From: an uncultured bacterium
GTDB lineage: Bacteria; Bacillota_I; Bacilli_A; RF39; UBA660
Assembly (NCBI GenBank): GCA_905215635.1
Contig: CAJMQX010000010.1
Coordinates: 1 to 11,797, forward strand
DNA: 11,797 nt
Reading direction: 5' to 3'
Below the pieces are notes generated by a model. It was not told where the DNA came from. It made no database searches and worked only from the letters and a program-made list of their open reading frames with translations. The position numbers were made by a program, and so were the translations under genes. This document shows, in pieces, positions 1 to 7,348 of this stretch; the stretch's first letter is position 1, and each line of letters begins with the position of its first letter.

Positions 1-1493
1 TTAAAGATTATTCTTTTAATTCTATCTTTTATAAATAAGTTTCCTTGTTTATCAACATATCCTAAATCTCCAGTACGTGCCCAGCGAATACCATCTGCAC
101 CATAAAAGATTATTTTATTTGTTTCTTCAGGATTATTTAGGTATTCTTTCATTAATGTTGGACTACTTAGACATATTTCTCCCAGTTCATCATACCCAAG
201 TTCACTTCCATCATCAGGATTTATTATAGATAGCATGCTATTTATCATTGGAACACCAACACTACCTAATTCATTAGCGCTTTTGTTACATACTACTACT
301 GCTGATGATAGTTCTGTCATGCCATAGCCTTTTGCTACTTTACTTTTACTACCATGCTTATTTAAAAATTCATTAATTTCTTTTTCTTTATCTTCGCTCA
401 TAGGAGCTCCACCACAGCCAGCACTTAATAAATAATCAAGTTTCTTTTTGCTTATTGTAACATCTTCTAATAAATCTTCCCAATATTTAGGTACTCCTAG
501 TGTATGGTTAGGTTTATATTTATTTAAATAGTATCCAAATTTTTTAGGATCAAATACTGGTATAATTACAACTTCCATGCCTAAAGTTAATGGTAAGTGT
601 AATGAATTACATATACCATAAGCAAATGTAGGTGTTATAATATCTAAGAATTTTTGCTTTTTATCAACTCCAAAATTAGAGTATCCATATTGATGTGACA
701 TATTATTAAAATTGTCATTTGTTAAAATTACGCCTTTTGGTTTACCTGTAGTACCGCCTGTATATACAACTACCGCTTCATCGTCTTTATGATGTTTGAT
801 ATAAAAATTATAAATTTTATTTATTTTTATATTTTTGTAATTCAATATATCATTATTTTTTCTATCTTTAATATTTGACATTACACGCAAAGTTAATGGT
901 AATGAATCTGATACTGATAGCTCTATAATGTTATTTAACTTAATATTTTTATCTAAATCTTTAGTTAGATGACTAAGTTTATCTATAATAATTAAATTAT
1001 TACTATCAGACATTTTAATATACTCAGATATAACATCACTGCTAGAACGTGGATCTATCATATTTATTCTTGCACCTAGACAATTTAATGCATATATTGT
1101 ATATACGACTTCTGGTGTACATATTCCGCATATTGAAACTGTATCATTTTCATTTATTCCAAGATTAGCATATTTTTGATATGCTATTTTAATATTTTCA
1201 AATAATTTTTTGAAAGTAATTTTGTTGCCAAAATAATTTAATGCTATTAAATTTAAATTTTCTTTATTCTTCTTATATAAATATTCATACATACTCATAC
1301 TAGGACATTCTTTGAAAATATCTTCTTCTAAAAAGTATTTAAGCCATGGTTTATCAATACTTGATTTTCCTACTATCGGACCATATAATTCACTGTTCGC
1401 AATCTTTCTTAAATATATGTTTCTTAATTTTTGTTCTTCTTCTGATAATTTACTTATTTTTTCTTTTAATTTAATTAAATCTTCTTTTTTCAC
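1..1493 (-). CDS. AMP-forming acyl-CoA synthetase / adenylate-forming ligase, 3'-truncated by window edge (copy 1)
   Basis: Member of the class I adenylate-forming superfamily, which activates a carboxylate with ATP to an acyl-adenylate and usually passes it to CoA or a carrier thiol; the substrate cannot be read from sequence. 497 codons are visible and the frame runs off the left edge with no stop. From the GTG start at 1493, an N-terminal charged helical segment (residues 1-30) leads to a conserved SIDKPWLKY segment (45-53). The P-loop YTGGTTGKPKG is at 244-254, GYGMTE (A5) at 389-394 and TGD (A7) at 474-476, and the sequence ends in the hinge region near DRIKRI. The small C-terminal domain with the A10 lysine lies outside. 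GTG was chosen because a GGGGGAA ribosome binding site sits about 6 nt upstream and the paralogue matches from this codon; the internal ATGs at 1298 and 1292 would cut conserved residues. It lies 124 bases downstream of a tandem paralogue. Confidence 0.88.
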   Translation of the reverse strand, partial: MKKEDLIKLKEKISKLSEEEQKLRNIYLRKIANSELYGPIVGKSSIDKPWLKYFLEEDIFKECPSMSMYEYLYKKNKENLNLIALNYFGNKITFKKLFENIKIAYQKYANLGINENDTVSICGICTPEVVYTIYALNCLGARINMIDPRSSSDVISEYIKMSDSNNLIIIDKLSHLTKDLDKNIKLNNIIELSVSDSLPLTLRVMSNIKDRKNNDILNYKNIKINKIYNFYIKHHKDDEAVVVYTGGTTGKPKGVILTNDNFNNMSHQYGYSNFGVDKKQKFLDIITPTFAYGICNSLHLPLTLGMEVVIIPVFDPKKFGYYLNKYKPNHTLGVPKYWEDLLEDVTISKKKLDYLLSAGCGGAPMSEDKEKEINEFLNKHGSKSKVAKGYGMTELSSAVVVCNKSANELGSVGVPMINSMLSIINPDDGSELGYDELGEICLSSPTLMKEYLNNPEETNKIIFYGADGIRWARTGDLGYVDKQGNLFIKDRIKRIIF

Positions 1494-1519
1494 AATAATT
1501 CCCCCATTTCGAATTGTTT

Positions 1520-1591
1520 ATTATAATATTTGTGTGAATAATTTACGTATAGCAACTCTATTATTCCACTTACATGCCTTATTATATCAAA
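1520..1591 (-). promoter_or_regulatory. Promoter region of ligase copy 1
   Basis: On the minus strand an extended -10 element TGATATAAT has its TATAAT at 1581-1586, and a second TATAAT lies closer to the gene at 1520-1525. Both are conserved in matching positions upstream of the paralogue (3629-3634 and 3573-3578). No good -35 hexamer is visible for either; an extended -10 can work without one. No terminator hairpin is seen between the stop of copy 2 (1618) and here, so read-through from copy 2 is possible. This element and the ribosome binding site are all that is seen in the 124-base gap. Confidence 0.45.
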
Positions 1592-1617
1592 TTTTCGATA
1601 ATATTTCTATATATTAC

Positions 1618-3345
1618 TTATTTTCTTCTTATTTTCTTTTTTGTATCGTTTTTATTATTAGCTATTATGTGATATGCTTCTTGAGCATTTTCATCAATAG
1701 ATAACTTATTTATCTCATTATCAACGTATTGTGTTAACTTGATATAATCAACCTTTCCATTTGAAGTATATGGAATATCTTCTATAATAACATAATATTT
1801 TGCTCTATCACGTGGCTGTAAATTCTTTTTGCTTTTCTTTTCAATCTCTTTTAATAGTTCTTCTTTTTCATTTTGTGCTAATTCATTTTTCAATGAAATG
1901 CATACTGCGGCCATGCTACCATGAGCATAACTTTTACTTGGTATTCCTACTACTACAGAATTTTTTACTTCAGTAAATGAATTAGATATACTTTCTATTT
2001 GATTACTTGGAATATTGTGTCCATCTGGTCTTACTACTATTCTTTTTTCTCTTCCTTTAAAATATAGACTTCCATCTGATGATATAGAGAATATATCTCC
2101 AGTATTAATCCATTTATTTCCTTGATTATCTGTGTATACAATTTCATTTGTAGCTTCTTCATTTTTATAATAACCTAATGTCATTGTTGGTGAACTAATA
2201 AACAATGTACCTTCTTCATCATAATCTAACTCTAGGTCATCAATATCATATCTATCATTACTATCTTTGTTGTTTTTTAGTATTTTTACGTTATTTTTAG
2301 ATAATGGAATTCCTACACTACCAATATTATTAATTCCACCAGTCTTAGTAAAGCTTCCACAAGATGCTATCTCTGTCATTCCCCATCCCTTGCATATTTC
2401 AGCATGGCTATTATGAGATGAAATAAATTTTCTTGCTTGTCTTTCTATTTCGGCATCTAGATGATCACCACCTATAATCATTCCTTTTAAAAATGATAAA
2501 TCTTTTTTATAATTCATTAATATTGTTAAAAAGTTAGGAACACCCATAATATATTCAGGATGATATTTATTAATTAACTTACCTAACATTTTTGGAGCTT
2601 TATCTAGTGTAAAGTTAGGTATCATTAATAAATGCTGTCCTTGGCATAACATATCATGCATACCTATTACTAAACCATAAGCAATAAATGGCGGCATGAT
2701 TAATAAGAATTTATCTCCAACATTATTTTTTAGTGATTCATGTTGAAAATGAGCTAGTCCTACAAATGAACGATTAGCTAACATTACACCTTTAGGATTT
2801 CCTGATGTTCCACTGGTGTATTCTATTACGGCTAAATCATTACTATCTGAATTAACTGTTTCAACTTTTTTAGCAGATTTATCAATAAAATTATTCCATT
2901 TGATAAATTTGCTTGTTTTGAAATTATTAATAAATCTGATAATTGCATTACCATGGGATAAAGTTGGTGATACTGACACAATCTTTTTTAAATTAACATC
3001 AGGTAGTATCTTTTCTATTTTCTTTTCTATCTTATCAATGATAATAATATATTCAGAATTTGCTTTAGTAACATATTCTGTAATTAATTGAGAATTTATT
3101 CTTGGATCTATCATATTTACAACAGCTCCTATTTTATTTAGAGCATATATTGTATATATTGTTTCTGGTAAATATGGCATACTAACACTAACTTTGTCTT
3201 TTTCCTTTATACCATTTTTTACCATTGATGCTGCTGTTAATTCAATATTATTAATTAATTCTCGATAGGTTATTTTATTACCAAAATATTCAATAGCAAT
3301 ATTATCTAAATTATTTTTTGAGTATTCTAGTAAATCTTGATACAT
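1618..3345 (-). CDS. AMP-forming acyl-CoA synthetase / adenylate-forming ligase body, downstream of an in-frame stop (copy 2)
   Basis: 575-residue open frame that keeps the whole catalytic set of an adenylate-forming ligase: P-loop YTSGTSGNPKG at 176-186, GWGMTE at 320-325, TGD at 415-417, hinge GREKRIVVR at 431-439, and the A10 segment PYTSNGKVD with the catalytic lysine at 531. The C-terminal ~25 residues are a lysine-rich tail. The ATG at 3345 has no convincing ribosome binding site. The same frame continues upstream to a GTG at 3546 with a GGGGGAA site, but TAA at 3388-3390 interrupts it after 52 codons. In the paralogue (1-1493) the matching codon is TAC (Tyr). The body may therefore be translated poorly by reinitiation, or the gene may be a recent nonsense pseudogene. 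Intact motifs over the remaining 575 codons argue the stop is recent, or a sequencing error. Substrate unknown. Confidence 0.75.
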   Translation of the reverse strand: MYQDLLEYSKNNLDNIAIEYFGNKITYRELINNIELTAASMVKNGIKEKDKVSVSMPYLPETIYTIYALNKIGAVVNMIDPRINSQLITEYVTKANSEYIIIIDKIEKKIEKILPDVNLKKIVSVSPTLSHGNAIIRFINNFKTSKFIKWNNFIDKSAKKVETVNSDSNDLAVIEYTSGTSGNPKGVMLANRSFVGLAHFQHESLKNNVGDKFLLIMPPFIAYGLVIGMHDMLCQGQHLLMIPNFTLDKAPKMLGKLINKYHPEYIMGVPNFLTILMNYKKDLSFLKGMIIGGDHLDAEIERQARKFISSHNSHAEICKGWGMTEIASCGSFTKTGGINNIGSVGIPLSKNNVKILKNNKDSNDRYDIDDLELDYDEEGTLFISSPTMTLGYYKNEEATNEIVYTDNQGNKWINTGDIFSISSDGSLYFKGREKRIVVRPDGHNIPSNQIESISNSFTEVKNSVVVGIPSKSYAHGSMAAVCISLKNELAQNEKEELLKEIEKKSKKNLQPRDRAKYYVIIEDIPYTSNGKVDYIKLTQYVDNEINKLSIDENAQEAYHIIANNKNDTKKKIRRK

Positions 3346-3387
3346 ACTTCTATTTTGAATTTTACTAAGAATATCACTATCTGCATA

Positions 3388-3546
3388 TTATTTTAACCAT
3401 GGTTTATCAATACTTGCTTTTCCTAGCATTGGTCCATATAATTCACTGTTTGCAATCTTTCTTAAATATAAGTCTCTTAATTTTTGTTCTTCTTCTGACA
3501 ATTTACTTATTTTTTCTTTTAACTTAATTAAATCTTCTTTTTTCAC
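3388..3546 (-). pseudogene. Detached 5' module (52 codons plus TAA) of ligase copy 2
   Basis: GTG at 3546 follows a GGGGGAATTATT ribosome binding site. The 52 codons encode the charged N-terminal helix and the SIDKPWLK segment, with 47 of 52 residues identical to copy 1. The frame then stops at TAA (3388-3390) where copy 1 has Tyr, and continues in the same frame (YADSDILSK...) into the ATG at 3345. By nucleotide it is about 92% identical to copy 1 (13 differences in 159, one of them making the stop). A single T-to-A or C-to-A change would explain it, and no frameshift is needed. It is best read as the 5' part of one gene spanning 1618-3546 (642 codons plus stop if the TAA is ignored). Confidence 0.75.
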
Positions 3547-3572
3547 AATAATTCCCCCATTTTGGATTATTT

Positions 3573-3639
3573 ATTATAATATCTGTATGAATAATATATA
3601 TTAGAATACATTATATTCCGTGGGACTTATTATATCAAA
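3573..3639 (-). promoter_or_regulatory. Promoter region of ligase copy 2
   Basis: On the minus strand an extended -10 element TGATATAAT has its TATAAT at 3629-3634, about 83 bases upstream of the GTG start. A second TATAAT is at 3573-3578. Both match elements upstream of copy 1 in order and approximate distance. The -35 region is A/T-rich and not consensus. The roughly 50 bases nearest the GTG are almost identical in the two copies, so the control region was duplicated with the gene. Confidence 0.45.
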
Positions 3640-3707
3640 AAAATTAATTTTTTACTACTAGTATTTTAATTATAGACTATTTTATATAGATAAAAGAAAA
3701 GATTTGC

Positions 3708-3736
3708 TTGACAGAGAATATCATTAAGTATATAAT
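3708..3736 (+). promoter_or_regulatory. Sigma-A promoter of rpsD
   Basis: TTGACA (3708-3713), a 17-base spacer, then TATAAT (3731-3736): a perfect consensus vegetative promoter. Transcription would start near 3743 and give a leader of about 130 nt before rpsD. It diverges from the ligase promoter at 3629-3634. Confidence 0.85.
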
Positions 3737-3742
3737 ATTAAT

Positions 3743-3866
3743 GAATTTGGCAGCAATACCAATTTATTTATGATGTGTTATGTATTAGTAACTTATAGGC
3801 TGCATAAGGGAAAGTCAATAAAAACACCCTATAGGTAAAAAGGTATCTCCAAAAGAAAGAGGAGGA
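3743..3866 (+). promoter_or_regulatory. Structured rpsD leader, candidate S4 autoregulatory element
   Basis: The leader between the promoter and the AGGAGG site (3860-3865) can fold. GCAGC (3750-3754) pairs with GCTGC (3799-3803), and TAAGGG (3805-3810) can pair with CCCTA (3827-3831), with an ACC(T)ATAGG motif recurring around the helices. In Bacillota, S4 represses its own mRNA by binding a structured leader just upstream of rpsD, so position and nested or overlapping pairings fit that role. I matched it by position and pairing potential only, not to a covariance model; other pairings are possible. Confidence 0.45.
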
Positions 3867-3873
3867 AAAAATA

Positions 3874-4476
3874 ATGGCAAGATATACAGGCCCAAACAAC
3901 AAACAAGCTAGACGTGTAGGATTTTCAATACTTGAAAATGGAAAAGATTTAAAAAGACCTTATGGTCCAGGACAACATGGAAAGGATAGAAAAAGAAAAC
4001 CTTCTAACTATGCAGTTCAATTAAACGAAAAACAAAAAGTTAGATTTATGTATGGTATTTCTGAAAAACAATTCGAAAGATTAGTTAATGAATCTGCTAA
4101 GATGAAAGGTGTTCATGGTGAAAACTTATTAATCTTACTAGAAAGCAGATTAGATAATATCGTTTACAGAATTGGATTTGCTAATACTAGAAGAGGTTCA
4201 AGACAACTTGTTAACCACGGACATATTACTGTTAATGGTAAAAAAGTTGATATTCCTTCATACAGAGTTAAACCTGGAGATGTAATTGGAATTCGTGAAA
4301 ATTCTTTAGATCATAAAGGTATTGAAATTGCATTAGCTAACACTAAGACTAGAGTTGACTATATCAATTATGATGAAAAGAAAAAACAAGCTACTTATGT
4401 TAGATATCCACAAAGAAGCGAATTAAATGCAGAAATTAATGAAGCTTTAATTGTTGAATACTATAGTAGAGTTTAG
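3874..4476 (+). CDS. rpsD: 30S ribosomal protein S4
   Basis: 200-residue S4, the normal bacterial length. It is a primary 16S rRNA binder that nucleates 30S assembly and, in Bacillota, represses its own synthesis. The sequence shows the basic N-terminal region (ARYTGPNNKQARR, then RPYGPGQHG) and the S4 RNA-binding domain from about residue 90 (ESRLDNIVYRIGFANTRRGSRQLVNHGHI, VNGKKVDIPSYRVKPGD). It lacks the N-terminal zinc-binding cysteines, so it is the zinc-independent C-minus form. ATG at 3874 follows AGGAGG by 8 bases. It is the only plus-strand gene here: own promoter, long leader and strong terminator, so a single-gene unit, as is common for rpsD outside the large ribosomal operons. Confidence 0.98.
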   Translation: MARYTGPNNKQARRVGFSILENGKDLKRPYGPGQHGKDRKRKPSNYAVQLNEKQKVRFMYGISEKQFERLVNESAKMKGVHGENLLILLESRLDNIVYRIGFANTRRGSRQLVNHGHITVNGKKVDIPSYRVKPGDVIGIRENSLDHKGIEIALANTKTRVDYINYDEKKKQATYVRYPQRSELNAEINEALIVEYYSRV

Positions 4477-4485
4477 TTTATTATT

Positions 4486-4520
4486 AAGAATAGGTATTTT
4501 AAATATCTATTCTTTTTTTT
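4486..4520 (+). terminator. Rho-independent terminator of rpsD
   Basis: Inverted repeat 4486-4499 / 4501-4514, 14 positions with one G-U pair (the innermost pairs form the loop), followed by eight T at 4513-4520. It begins 10 bases after the rpsD stop. Confidence 0.9.
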
Positions 4521-4526
4521 GTATAT

Positions 4527-4591
4527 AAAAACTCACTTCTTTGAATGATGTTTCTAATATATATTCACATCACTTTAAGAAATGAGTTTTT
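4527..4591 (-). terminator. Terminator of the spo0A-like gene (long hairpin)
   Basis: Arms 4527-4550 and 4568-4591 pair over about 24 positions with few mismatches. The odd pairs at 4536/4582 and 4545/4573 are G-U on the minus strand but C-A or A-C on the plus strand, so the fold is better for minus-strand RNA. It is followed by TTTTTATAT in that direction. It may also back up rpsD termination from the other side. Confidence 0.75.
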
Positions 4592-4609
4592 GTTATATAT
4601 TTATAATTA

Positions 4610-5374
4610 TTATGCTGGTTGTTTAGATAATTCTAAACGTAATTTATCTGCAACAGTGACAATAAATTCACTATTAGTTGGTTTAGCTTTGTCAATATCA
4701 ACACTATGACCAAAAATCTCTTCCATATAGTCCCAATTACCTCTATTCCAACTAACTTCAATAGCATGGCGAATAGCTCTTTCAACACGAGATACTGTAG
4801 TATCAAACTTAATAGCTAATTCAGGATATAATTCTTTAGTAATACCTCCAATTAAATTAGGATCATTATAAATCATACAGACACCTTCTCTTATATATTG
4901 ATATCCTTTAATATGAGATGGCATACCTAACTCATGTAACATTTTTGTAATAGATATTTGTAAATTACTATGATATAAATTAATTGTTTTACCAGCACTA
5001 CTATTAAATGTTTGGAGAATACGATTTTCTAAATCTGTTAAATCAAGTGGTTTTAAAATATAATAATTTACACCATATTCAGATACTTTTCTAATAGTAT
5101 TTGGTTCATTATAGGAAGTTTCTACAATAATATTTTTCTCTATTTTTCGCTTATTTAATTCATCTAATACATACATTCCATCTTTAACTGGCATTACTAG
5201 ATCAAGAAGTACTACATCATATTCATCTGGTCTATTTAAGATAGCATCTAATCCTTCTTCACCATTAGAACAACTTATAGTTACTGCAATTTTTTGATGA
5301 TCTGAAAAATATTCTTTTACCATTTCTACTAAAGGAGTATTATCATCAATCATTAAAACTCTTATTTTTTCCAT
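4610..5374 (-). CDS. spo0A: Spo0A-type sporulation response regulator
   Basis: 254 residues, close to the usual Spo0A length. Receiver domain (1-124): acidic pocket D10/D11, phosphoacceptor D58 in VVLLDLVMP, signalling residues T86/S87 and K108-P109. A linker of about 15 residues leads to the Spo0A DNA-binding domain (about 140-252). Diagnostic segments there are [40 protein letters not shown] (recognition-helix region) and [18 protein letters not shown]. In known species phosphorylated Spo0A is the master activator of sporulation entry and a repressor of transition-state genes, binding 0A boxes (TGTCGAA). ATG at 5374 follows an AGAAGG site. Monocistronic: own promoter region upstream, terminator at 4527-4591. 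Family membership is clear; whether the organism still forms endospores cannot be told from here. Confidence 0.95.
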   Translation of the reverse strand: MEKIRVLMIDDNTPLVEMVKEYFSDHQKIAVTISCSNGEEGLDAILNRPDEYDVVLLDLVMPVKDGMYVLDELNKRKIEKNIIVETSYNEPNTIRKVSEYGVNYYILKPLDLTDLENRILQTFNSSAGKTINLYHSNLQISITKMLHELGMPSHIKGYQYIREGVCMIYNDPNLIGGITKELYPELAIKFDTTVSRVERAIRHAIEVSWNRGNWDYMEEIFGHSVDIDKAKPTNSEFIVTVADKLRLELSKQPA

Positions 5375-5403
5375 TTATTCATTCCTTCTTTCTTTATGTT
5401 TTA

Positions 5404-5438
5404 ATTATATTACTACTTAGATGTCTAATAATGTCGAT
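5404..5438 (-). promoter_or_regulatory. spo0A upstream region: -10 element and two 0A-box-like heptamers
   Basis: TATAAT on the minus strand at 5404-5409 lies 30 bases upstream of the ATG; no clear -35 hexamer is seen at 17 bases. On the plus strand, TGTCTAA (5422-5428) and TGTCGAT (5432-5438) each match six of seven positions of the Spo0A box TGTCGAA. They have the same orientation and are exactly 10 bases apart, overlapping where the -35 would be. This suggests autoregulation but is only a pattern match in AT-rich DNA. Confidence 0.45.
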
Positions 5439-5440
5439 TT

Positions 5441-5473
5441 AAAGAAAATGAGAAGTATTTTTTTACTTCTCAT
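5441..5473 (-). terminator. Terminator of the pgk-tpiA operon
   Basis: Perfect 10-bp inverted repeat, 5448-5457 / 5464-5473, with a six-base loop. It is followed on the minus strand by TTTTCTTT. The hairpin overlaps the last codons and stop of tpiA (5463-5465 is the stop). Confidence 0.8.
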
Positions 5474-6131
5474 CAATATTTGTTAATAGGTTTTCTAAGT
5501 TAGAAATATCACTAGAAATACTTCCTAAGAGAATGCCACTAAGTTTATCTAGATGATATATTTCATTAATATTCTCTTTATTTATACCGCCACCATATAA
5601 GATATGAGGATTTTTTATCATTTTACTACGAAGATATTTATCAATTATATCAATATTTTTTCTTATTTCTATAAGGCTTATATCTTTTTTTCCTATATTG
5701 TATACAGGTTCATAGGCATAAATTATTTTATCATTGTAGTATTCTATTTGATCTAATATTTTGGTAATTGGTTCTGATGATTCTTGGTTACCAAAACATA
5801 GGATTGGGGTAATATCATTATCTAGACATGCTTTAACTTTAGCATTTATTTTAATGATATCATCTTTTTTTTCGCTATGACCGATTAAAGAATATTTTAT
5901 ACCTAGGGATTTTAGCTGACTCCAGGAAACTTTACCGGTATGATTGCCATTTTCTATATAGCAAACATCTTGGCTTGATATTTGATGGCAGCTATTTTTT
6001 AGGAACTCTAGTAAGTAGATATTCGATGGTGCAATAATTAAATTCTTTTTAATATTATTAGTTCTTTTAATATAGTCAGGTAAGTCTTCATATAAAAGAT
6101 TCATTTTATGATTTAAAATAATATACTTCAT
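5463..6131 (-). CDS. tpiA: Divergent short triosephosphate isomerase
   Basis: Interconverts dihydroxyacetone phosphate and glyceraldehyde 3-phosphate in glycolysis. 222 residues against about 250 for typical TIM. The catalytic residues are present: N7 and K9 in LNHKMN (usual NWKMN), H85 in LIGHSEKK, E141 in YAYEPVYNIG. Phosphate-binding parts are altered. Loop 6 after the glutamate reads PVYNIGKKD rather than the usual PVWAIGTGK, the loop-7 motif is YGGGIN instead of YGGSVN, and the final strand is GILLGSIS instead of LVGGAS. The C-terminus is short. ATG overlaps the pgk stop by one base (TAATG) with a GGGAAG site inside pgk, so translation is coupled. Being the partner of pgk supports a real glycolytic TIM despite the divergence. 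Confidence 0.85.
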   Translation of the reverse strand: MKYIILNHKMNLLYEDLPDYIKRTNNIKKNLIIAPSNIYLLEFLKNSCHQISSQDVCYIENGNHTGKVSWSQLKSLGIKYSLIGHSEKKDDIIKINAKVKACLDNDITPILCFGNQESSEPITKILDQIEYYNDKIIYAYEPVYNIGKKDISLIEIRKNIDIIDKYLRSKMIKNPHILYGGGINKENINEIYHLDKLSGILLGSISSDISNLENLLTNIDEK

Positions 6132-7303
6132 TATTTATCTTCCCTTTCAGTAATACTAATAAGTCCTGGTAATGGTTTGCCACTTAGATATTCTAAGGTA
6201 GCTCCACCACCAGTAGAAATATGATAAAAACTATCGGTAAATCCTAATAAGTTTACTGAAGCAGCAGAATCGCCACCTCCTACTAGGGTTTTTATGTTAT
6301 TATCAGATAATGTTTGGTATAGAGATTTAGTTCCTTTACTAAATGGTTCTTCTTCAAATACACCCATTGGTCCATTTACTAAAACTCTTTTAGCTTCTTT
6401 TAAGATATTTTGATATTCCTTAATGGTATTAGGTCCAATATCATAACCAATATCTGTGTCATTCATGTTATCTATGTTTTTAATTTTATTTTCTTTTGTC
6501 AGGATATCTATAGGTAGAGATAATTTATCTGGGTATTTTTTTAGTAGTTTTTTACAATATTCAAGATTAGTATCATCAACGATAGATGAACCAATATTTA
6601 GGCCCATGGCTTTTAGGAAGGTAAAACACATGCCTCCTCCTAGTAAGATTTTATCGCATTTAGTTATTAGGTTGTCTATAACAAGTGTCTTATCACTAAT
6701 CTTTTTTCCCCCCATAATTAGAACAAATGGCTTAGAAGTATCGGTCATAAAATTATCAATAGCAGTTATTTCTTTTTCTACTAGAAAGCCAATGGCACTA
6801 GGTAAATATTTTGCTATTCCTACATTTGAAGCGTGGGCTCTATGCATAGTTCCATAAGCATCATTTATAAATATATCTCCAAGTGAAGCCCAGTATTTAG
6901 ATAATTCTTGGTCACAACTACTTTCTAGTTTATCTGGATAATCTAGGTATCTAGTATTTTCTACTAGAAGAACTTCTTTTTCTTTAAGGTTATTAATTAG
7001 ATGTTCTAATTCTTCACCACGAGGTTCTTTACTAAAATATACATTAGTAGGAAGTAACTCTTTTAATCTTAAGTATACTGGATATAAGCTGTTTTTTTCT
7101 AAGTCTTCTGCTTCTTTTATTTTTCCTAGATGAGATAAAATTATTACTTTGGCATTTTTATCTAGGAGATATTTTATTGATTTTAAGCTTTCTAAAATTC
7201 TGGTATCATCAGTAATTATATTATTTTTTATTGGAACATTTAGATCACATCTTATAAGAACTTTTTTTCCTTGATAATCATAATCTTTTATGGTCTTTTT
7301 CAT
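6131..7303 (-). CDS. pgk: Phosphoglycerate kinase
   Basis: Cytosolic glycolytic enzyme moving phosphate from 1,3-bisphosphoglycerate to ADP. 390 residues from the chosen start, normal for bacteria. Motifs in order: VLIRCDLNVP (substrate loop), SHLGK, ENTRY, DAYGTMHRAHAS, GGKKISDKT (ADP-binding loop), GGGMCFTFLKA, GPMGVFEEEPF, GGGDSAASVN and STGGGATLE near the C-terminus. The frame stays open to a GTG at 7366, which would add 21 hydrophobic residues that look like a membrane anchor. I reject that start: a consensus promoter (7320-7348) lies inside the extension, the AGGTGA site sits 5 bases before ATG 7303, and the family begins at this methionine. First gene of a two-gene operon with tpiA. 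Confidence 0.97.
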   Translation of the reverse strand: MKKTIKDYDYQGKKVLIRCDLNVPIKNNIITDDTRILESLKSIKYLLDKNAKVIILSHLGKIKEAEDLEKNSLYPVYLRLKELLPTNVYFSKEPRGEELEHLINNLKEKEVLLVENTRYLDYPDKLESSCDQELSKYWASLGDIFINDAYGTMHRAHASNVGIAKYLPSAIGFLVEKEITAIDNFMTDTSKPFVLIMGGKKISDKTLVIDNLITKCDKILLGGGMCFTFLKAMGLNIGSSIVDDTNLEYCKKLLKKYPDKLSLPIDILTKENKIKNIDNMNDTDIGYDIGPNTIKEYQNILKEAKRVLVNGPMGVFEEEPFSKGTKSLYQTLSDNNIKTLVGGGDSAASVNLLGFTDSFYHISTGGGATLEYLSGKPLPGLISITEREDK

Positions 7304-7319
7304 ACTATCACCTATAATA

Positions 7320-7348
7320 ATTATAATTAAAAATAAAATAAGTGTCAA
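7320..7348 (-). promoter_or_regulatory. Sigma-A promoter of pgk-tpiA
   Basis: Minus strand TTGACA (7343-7348), 17-base spacer, TATAAT (7320-7325): perfect consensus. Transcription should start around 7312-7314, only about 10 bases before the pgk ATG. The AGGTGA ribosome binding site (7308-7313) would thus be at the very 5' end of the mRNA. Confidence 0.88.

Noticed and set aside
1312..1704. 130-codon plus-strand open frame
   Set aside because: Antisense to both the 5' end of ligase copy 1 and the 3' end of copy 2; Phe/Ile/Leu-rich composition typical of reading AT-rich genes backwards, and no ribosome binding site.
3388..3390. Recoding of TAA as a sense codon
   Set aside because: TAA ends several clear genes here (for example pgk, fmt and the EssC-like gene), so genome-wide reassignment is excluded, and no recoding signal is evident.
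3795..3818. Minus-strand TTGACT/TATAAG as a promoter for ligase copy 2
   Set aside because: Spacer of 15 bases and a poor -10; the extended -10 at 3629-3634 is conserved in the paralogue and better placed.
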